Below the pieces are notes generated by a model, which was not told where the DNA came from, ran no database searches, and worked only from the letters and a program-made list of their open reading frames with translations. Positions 57,797 to 64,000 of a stretch of DNA of 64,000 nt are shown here, in pieces. How positions within the stretch are numbered: the stretch's first letter is position 1; each line of letters begins with the position of its first letter. The position numbers and the translations under genes were made by a program. Source of the stretch: Rhinopithecus roxellana (Eukaryota > Chordata > Mammalia > Primates > Cercopithecidae); the NCBI RefSeq assembly GCF_007565055.1, contig NC_044557.1, positions 80,549,019 to 80,613,018 of the forward strand. Direction: 5' to 3'.

Positions 57797-58739
57797 AATT
57801 AAAAAATGCTTTTGACTGATGAATATAAAGAATAAGGAATGCCATGTCTTCTCCAATCACATACAAATACCGGGGAGCCTCATGGACAAAAGCAAACTGA
57901 AAACAAAAATAGAAACAGAAAATATATACATATACATATATATCTATATGTATGGGGTAAACTATGATCTATGCATCCATTTAAAAATTAACACATGAAA
58001 ATAACATTATTTTTGGATCCAGTTTTATGAGTCAGTCTTTCTAGTGTAAATAATTTATAAGAGAAATCAGACAAATATCAGGTTTGTGGGAAATGTAAAT
58101 TAATTTGAATCTAAACTTAGAAGAACCCTTCCTGTGGGCAGATGACAAGGGGAACAAACTGAGCAAGAAGAATTGAGGAAAACACAGCAGAGAAACCACA
58201 GAACCACAGAACCTAGCAGGCTGATGGCCTGTATTGATAGAAGAGTCACAGTGATCCAGGGTGACTACTGGTTTACATAGAAAGACAAACAACATAGGGA
58301 AAGAAAGCGGATATAAAAGGACATAAAATTTACAACATATTTCCTTTGTAGGTCTGGCTTGAGGCAAAAGTGGGAAATAGGCATTAGGGATCCAAATCTT
58401 CCATTCTGAGCCCTTTTCGGCTCTCCAGCACTTCCGCCAATCTTCATGTACCCAAGAGCTTTCTGGTCCCCCATTTTCCACTGTTCTCAACGAAGAGTCT
58501 GTAGGGTATTGCTCATTTGCATGCTAATACAAATGAGTCAGTCTGGATGTTATCATCTCTTTAATTGTGAAAGTAAAGCTTCATCTCTGTTAAATGAATA
58601 CCAACAGCAAACGATAAATTGGGGACACTTAAAAGGATCAGTATTCCTGGCTCAGACATCACAAAAGGCTGGGTTTTCTTGAAGGTAATTTTAGATGAGC
58701 AAATGGCATATTCTTTCCTAGATTCTCCTTTGCTCAGAA
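57797..58739. other. No recognised repeat
   Basis: Unique-looking DNA. The minus-strand 149-codon frame at 58041-58490 has no recognisable domain. CTCATTTG and CAAATGAG at 58512-58538 form an inverted pair around an octamer-like ATTTGCAT. Confidence 0.4.
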
Positions 58740-59292
58740 AGAATACGGTCTCATGGGGCGCAGAATATTCTGATTCTGCTTTGCCACCAAATATTATGTG
58801 ACTTTGGATAAATTACTCAACCACTCAGGGACTATGTTATTTTTCTTTTTAAGCCTCAGTTTTCCCCCTATAAAAATAGTCATAGGCCAGGCACAGTGTC
58901 TCAGGTCTCTACTCCTAGCACTTTGGGAGGCCAAGGCGGGTGGATCACTTGAGGTCAGGGGTTCAAACCAGCCTGGCCAACATGCTGAAGCCCCGTCTCT
59001 ACTAAAAATACAAAAAGATTGGCTGGGTATGGTGGTGGGTGCCCGTAATCCTAGCTACTTGGGAGGCTGAGGCAGGAGAATTGCTTGAACCCAAGAGGCG
59101 GAGGTTGCAGTGAGCTAAGATTGCACCATGGCACTCCAGCCTGGGAGACAGAGCAAGACTCTGTCTCAAAATAAAATAAATAAATAAATAAAACCACTAC
59201 TTGGGGACATTGTAAAAATTGACTATATGTAATTGCCTAACTCAGTACATGGCACTTAATAAATGCTCATTGAACAGTAGTTATTATTTTTA
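58740..59292 (+). mobile_element. MIR SINE split by an Alu
   Basis: Left piece: TTCTGATTCTGCTTTGCCAC, ATGTGACTTTGGATAAATTA, AAGCCTCAGTTTTCCCCC. Right piece at about 59195-59292: TGCCTAACTCAGTACATGGC, AATAAATGCTCATTGAACAG. Together they form one sense MIR. Confidence 0.85.
58885..59193 (+). mobile_element. Alu inside a MIR
   Basis: Full-length Alu from GGCCAGGCACAGTGTCTCAG with a (AAAT)n tail at 59169-59193. Confidence 0.95.
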
Positions 59293-59778
59293 TAAGCAGT
59301 ACTGATGTCATTACTGTTACTACATTTAGGGATTGGTTTCCTATGTAGGGTGGGATGTCTGCAATTTAGAATGAGCATACGTGTTATTAACCATTGATAT
59401 GTGGGATGAAAATATATGAACTTACATTAATATATGGGTATATACATATATATATATAACCTTTTTATAAAAGGAATTCAGCTTTACTCATATACTAATA
59501 TTTAAAGTATGGATTGATGCCCATGTTTCTACTCCATATCTGTATCAGCTGCTCACTTACCATGTAGAAAAAGTGCCCTTTGTCTCCTGGGACAGAATGG
59601 GAAGCCCACAGCATGGAAAGGTTGATGTGGCGCCTCCCTTGTTTGCCCAGTATGTGCTACGATGATTTGTGAATGACATCATTTTGTCTTCAAAAACAAC
59701 TTACAAATAAGCAAGTGGCTTGAAAGAACTTCTGCAAAAGAAACTATGACTTGATTTAGCACTAAAAACGTACAAATT
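59293..59778. other. No recognised feature
   Basis: Includes a short TATATATATATAT run at 59445-59458. Otherwise nothing recognised. Confidence 0.5.
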
Positions 59779-60038
59779 CTTGGGAGGCCAAGGCGGTGGA
59801 TCAGCTGAGGTCAGGAGTTCGAGACCAGCCTGGCCAACATGACAAAACCCCATCTCTACTAAAAATACAAAAAATTAGCTGGGAGTGGTGGCGGGTGCTT
59901 GTTAATTCCAGCTACTTAGAAGACTGAAGCAGGAGAATTGCTTGAACCCAGAGGGCAGAGGTTGCAGTGAGCAGAGCTCATGCCATTGTACTCCAGCCTG
60001 GGCAACAAGAGCAAGACACCATCTCAAAAAGAAAAAAA
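59779..60038 (+). mobile_element. Alu, 5'-truncated
   Basis: Starts at CTTGGGAGGCCAAGGCGGTG, so about 40 bases of the left end are missing. Target-site duplications AAAACGTACAAATT (59765-59778) and AAAAGTACAAGTT (near 60039) support a true 5'-truncated insertion. Confidence 0.94.
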
Positions 60039-61939
60039 TAAAAGTACAAGTTGAAGAAAAAAAAAAACCGGAAAATGACAGAGCTGGCACTCCCTCAATT
60101 CCTTCTAGGAGCTCCTTGTCTGACACATTAAAACAATAAAACAATAAACACTGATAAGAAGGCAGTGGCAAAAGAAATTGTCTATTGGAAATTGACATCC
60201 ACTGTCATTAATGACATTCTATTAATAAGCAAAATAAGATATAATTTATTTTAAAATGTCATCGTCTTGCTTTAATTTTTCTATTGTTCTGACTATATAT
60301 TATTTATTATAAATAAATATTCAAATGTTAAGGATGTAGTCTTGAAAAATTTGTAAGATGCAGCACTTAATGAAAAATGTTTAGTAACCACCCCACTAAG
60401 AGCAGAGTTTCTTGCAATTTTGGTATCTGTAACTTAATGGCAGGAAGAGGAAAACAATTTCAGCTGAACCTGGAAAAAATATAACAATACAAATATTTTA
60501 TTCTCAGGTAAAAGGGAAGTTATTATTAACATTTGATTTGATTTGATTCAATTTATGACTAAACACAGTAAACACTCAAAAAGCATAACATTTATTGCTC
60601 ACCTACACCACATCTTTTAGAACTTAGTCCTATAAATTAAGTTCCCAAAAGTGTCATAAGGTCATTTAGTCTTTCTGTCTACCTCTTGCCAGGCCACTAG
60701 AAAGCTTTCCAGAGTGCAGGAGAACTTGGGATCTCAAAGCCTGAATTCATCTCTAGAAAGTTAATAAAATACTCACTGAAATATAAAAGTGATCTTTATA
60801 TAATTATGTCTGGACAATAGATTGTTGGGTCTCTCAGTATTCCAAAACTCGTTATTTGTTCTCAGAAATATATCTCTAGCTATCTACCTAACTACCAATT
60901 GTTCGATTAAATGAGTGATCTATATCTAGAGAAAGAGATTTAACTTCCAATTGTACATTTGGAGTAATCTAATTACTCATCATTCTCTCTTTAAGAAATC
61001 TCATAAGATTTTGCACAGCAGTACGTGTTTTGTGTCCAGGTACCCTCAGGCTAACAGGAATGATATTGTTCAAGAAAAATAAGATACACTAGTGTTTTTT
61101 ATTCCAAATACACTACTATTTTTATTCATATAATATTCTAAACAGGCTTTCATATTACCTTGTTCTTCTAGTTGAGGCTTAAAAAATTTTTAAGCCAATC
61201 CCAGAGTTTTGAAACCCTAAGATGTTGTCTTTAACTGGATGGATTTTGAAAAAAGAATGCCCTTCTAATTCAGCTCTGTAGTTGACTAACCCTCAAATGG
61301 AAATGTGCACATGTTCGCCTCTCTCCATGAGCTTGGGAGTTTCCGAGTTTCCGTCAGTAAAATAAGCATCATGATACCAATATGTCTCACATGTTTCTGA
61401 GAGGGGTCCAGAGTGAGTGAATATTTGCCTGGTGCTGCAGGATCTGTGGGCTTTCTAAAGACAGGCAGGACATGCTGCTAATGTTGCGATCAGTGCCAAT
61501 TTCCAGATGGAACTCTGCAGCTATACTGAGTTCACTCCTTTTCAAAATCTGTTCGGCAAGTGCTCCCAGGGCTGGTATAAGCTCTGGGGCTCGTTTGTTT
61601 TTCCTGGTAACCATGGAGCTGCTAGTTTCAATCATGGCTACAAAAGCATCAGAGGAACTGGGAAAGTAGAGTGAGAGCCAGAACCCACTGGCTGTCTTTG
61701 GAGTAGCTGAAGAGTGAGTAGCAGGAAGCAGTAAACCAAAAACCATAGCTGCCAATAAATGACCTAGACACTGTTTTCTTGGCATTGCTATTTGAGTTCT
61801 TCATGGCTAAGCAAATCAAGACAAATGGGAGGGAAAAAAAGCAAAGTTTTCTCAAGGATCCGTTGAGGTGAATCTCTTAGCTATAAAGGGAATGAAACTT
61901 ATTTTGCAAGAAGTTCACTCTGGCAGAATAGCAGAGATA
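60039..61939. other. No recognised repeat or gene
   Basis: AT-rich DNA with a short (GATTT)n run at 60531-60554. It contains the unsupported minus-strand frame at 61387-61785. Confidence 0.45.
61387..61785 (-). other. 132-codon frame with signal-like N-terminus, unproven
   Basis: The deduced protein opens with a short basic start (MPRK), a hydrophobic run of about 15 residues and an Ala/Ser-rich segment that could be cleaved. Later come two basic sites (KNKR near residue 63 and LKR near 82). The ATG has G at -3 but C at +4. I recognise no family, and no promoter, splice or polyadenylation context is visible. It may well be chance in non-repeat DNA. Confidence 0.15.
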
Positions 61940-62130
61940 GATCCAAGTTTGGATTCTGAATCACTTAAGCTGAGCAAGTTACTCAAACTTTGCAAATCTC
62001 AGTTTCTTATCTGTAAAATGAGCATAGTAATGTCTACCTAATAAAATTGTTTAATAAGGTGTGTGTGTGTGTATATATATATAAAGAGAGAGAGAGAGAG
62101 AGCGCCTCAATAAGTGATTGCAGCTTTTGT
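61940..62130 (+). mobile_element. MIR SINE with microsatellite growth inside
   Basis: Sense MIR: TCCAAGTTTGGATTCTGAAT, GAGCAAGTTACTCAAACTTT, CAGTTTCTTATCTGTAAAAT, GTCTACCTAATAAAATTG, then CGCCTCAATAAGTGATTG after a microsatellite. Confidence 0.85.
62060..62102. repeat. Compound (GT)(TA)(GA) microsatellite in the MIR
   Basis: GTGTGTGTGTGTATATATAT is followed by AAAGAGAGAGAGAG, within the normal MIR text. Confidence 0.95.
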
Positions 62131-62220
62131 TCTTCTAGACCTTGCAAATGAGAGTATTCAACATTTAAACAAAAGTATATAATAGGATTCGTTCACAGAG
62201 GAGGTCTATAGAAAAAAAAG

Positions 62221-62250
62221 TATATATATAGTGTGTGTGTATATATGTAG
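62221..62250. repeat. TA/GT microsatellite
   Basis: TATATATATAGTGTGTGTGT then ATATATG. Confidence 0.93.
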
Positions 62251-63841
62251 TAGGATAATAATTTAATGCTGAGTTTTAAGCCTTTCTCTATATTTCACTC
62301 TAGTTGAAGAGATGGAATATTTTAGAAGAAAAGCTGCGTGATATTTAAAAGTATTTGAACTTTCAAGCCTGTGAAACTTTAGCATTATGAAATTTTTTTG
62401 TGGCTGCTAAGTTTTACACATCTTGCTTTGCCTGGTTAGAAATCAAATGCTTTCCTTGACAATAACCGCTTTCACAAATACACTGTATGAAAGGTGATGC
62501 GTGTGCATTTTCAGGAAATTATTTTAATAGCAGGATTAGTTTAAACTCCCACTGTGTTCCTACATGGACACTGCCCCACCCCTAAACTGTATGGTCAGGC
62601 TAGGACTAATAACAGAAAATCTCTTTAACAATATTTGAAAATTCGTAAAGTTTCAGGACAGAAAAGGTGTCACAGCAATTTAACCTTTGGGAATTCTGTG
62701 CCTAGGCAATTTTTAGCTAGTCTTTTCTTCTGTAGAAACAACTAGCCTTCTTCCTTGTCGTACACTTTTATTGTTAGTTATTCTTTCTTTCCAGCTTTCC
62801 CAGAGCTGCTACCAGTAGTGACTGTAACCCCATCCTCTCTTTTGGAAATGTTGTTTCAGGACACGTGGAAGATTATTTCCCTGCTATTTGAAGTTTCTGC
62901 GTGTCACTGAAGTATGCTGGTGCAGTGACTTAAAAGCGGAGCCTTTATTTATCATGATTAAATGCTTGATAACCAGGGAAAGGTTTTGACATTCTAACTG
63001 GCCCATTCTGGAACCTTTTAAAGGAAACGCTAACTCCAGCCTTTTAATGAAACTCAAATGAAAAGATTCTGGATTTAATAATATGAAACAGAAAAATTAT
63101 TCCTTTTACCCAGAAAGTCTGCCATGTTCAGACATTGGTTAGACGGTATAGACTGGGGATGAAGAGTTTAAGTTGAGTTGGGGTAGAGGGGGATTGTCCT
63201 GTTATATAGCTGGAAATTCAGATCCCTCCTTTGGTTGGATACCTCAACAGAATAACGGGAGGGAGGGAGCTCTGGCAGGGAAATTCTTGGCTCTGTCTGC
63301 AGTATATACAGTATAAAAGAAAGTGCCCTTCAATATAGAACACTATTTCCAGGGTCCTGTGAATTCAATGACTCTAAGGCAACATGTCTTCTAATAAAGA
63401 CACTTTGTTCTTTTAATCTCCCCTTTCTCTGTCTCCACTCCACCCACTCCACACCCTGTAATCCTGAAGACGAGAGTAAGAGGAGAGACAGACTGGTGGA
63501 CTGAGATGCCCTACAGAGAAGAAGAGTGGGGTGGCTCATGTTTCATACATCATTTCCATTCACTGTTTTATCCCACAGACACCAGAATGCACATATTTCC
63601 CAGCATGTCCAGCTATTCGTTATTTATTTAATAAAAGGACCATAAGAGCCTCTTCCAGAAAACCAAATACTTACTGTGTTTCAGTAACATGAAAATCTAT
63701 CTAAATGAATGGCGAGAGGAAAATCAAATATGCCAGAGACACCCAGATTTCACCCTAAAAGCATTCTCCTTGAAGGCACAAGGGCTGTGTAACACAGTAG
63801 GATTTCTGTTTAGCTGCCGGACTTGAAATAGAATAAGAACA

Positions 63842-63843
<2 letters not shown>

Positions 63844-63881
<38 letters not shown>
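63844..63881. repeat. (A)38 homopolymer
   Basis: An unbroken A-run with no recognisable retroposon body in front of it. Confidence 0.95.
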
Positions 63882-63885
<4 letters not shown>

Positions 63886-63930
63886 AAAGGTAACATTTCC
63901 AACACTGCATCCTTGGCTGTTTCATAATTC

Positions 63931-64000
63931 TTTTTTTTTTTTTTTTTGAGACGGAGTCTTGCTCTGTCACCCAGGTTGCAGTGCTGTAGCACCATCTCAT
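63931..64000 (-). mobile_element. Alu, cut by the window edge
   Basis: T17 followed by GAGACGGAGTCTTGCTCTGT is the reverse Alu tail and right-arm end. The rest lies beyond the window. Confidence 0.95.

Larger units (their letters stand above)
62131..63930. other. Unique-looking DNA without recognised gene
   Basis: No transposon recognised. Holds a TA/GT microsatellite at 62221-62250, a TATAAAAG box-like site at 63312-63319, and a 38-base A-run at 63844-63881. The minus frame 63330-63539 is unsupported. Confidence 0.45.

Noticed and set aside
58041..58490. 149-codon minus-strand frame
   Set aside because: No domain recognised and a second overlapping frame of 69 codons in the same DNA. Treated as chance.

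Overview
This window is primate nuclear DNA, almost certainly from an Old World monkey. It is AT-rich, has no bacterial gene organisation, and is crowded with Alu, L1, L2, MIR, MaLR LTR, hAT-type DNA transposon and endogenous retrovirus copies. The best species clue is the young AluY at 6798-7100. On its own strand it carries CTCAAGCCT, GAGACGGGCGG, CTAGCCAGGCGAGGTGG and GAGCTGAGATCTGGCCAC, which I know as the AluYRa-type haplotype of cercopithecoid monkeys rather than of human or ape AluY.

I recognise no protein-coding gene, exon chain, tRNA, rRNA or CRISPR array. All long open frames lie in repeats, antisense to repeats, or in sequence I cannot match. The window is therefore read as intergenic or deep intronic. 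Family names below come from recognition by eye and memory; no search was run, and boundaries of old repeats are approximate (tens of bases).

Layout. 1-5000: decayed L2 (including its reverse transcriptase region on the minus strand), a MIR and Alus. 5290-8225: one old L1 (plus strand) interrupted by an MST-type LTR and by two AluY copies lying tail to tail. 8226-16120: mostly unrecognised DNA with a long CT tract, one Alu, MER5A and L2/MIR scraps. 16121-24760: L1 fragments, a second MST/THE1-type LTR, a hAT-like element and an L2 reverse transcriptase segment on the plus strand. 24761-26859: a 2.1 kb stretch free of recognisable repeats. 26860-37046: many L2, MIR and Alu copies, an MLT1 LTR and dinucleotide tracts. 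37047-48835: a nested stack in which an L2 (minus) is split by an L1 (plus), the L1 is split by a 7.2 kb ERV provirus, and the provirus holds an Alu; the L2 also holds a MER5-type element and the L1 a hAT-like element. 49130-49860: another L2. 49861-56369: mostly unrecognised DNA, with one local duplication and an AT minisatellite. 56370-64000: Alus inside MIRs, a palindromic AT-rich repeat near 57.4-57.7 kb, and mostly unique DNA to the end.

The most notable structures are the nested stack, an inverted duplication inside the provirus, the palindromic AT-rich repeat, and the repeat-free block. I found no new defence, mobile or metabolic system.
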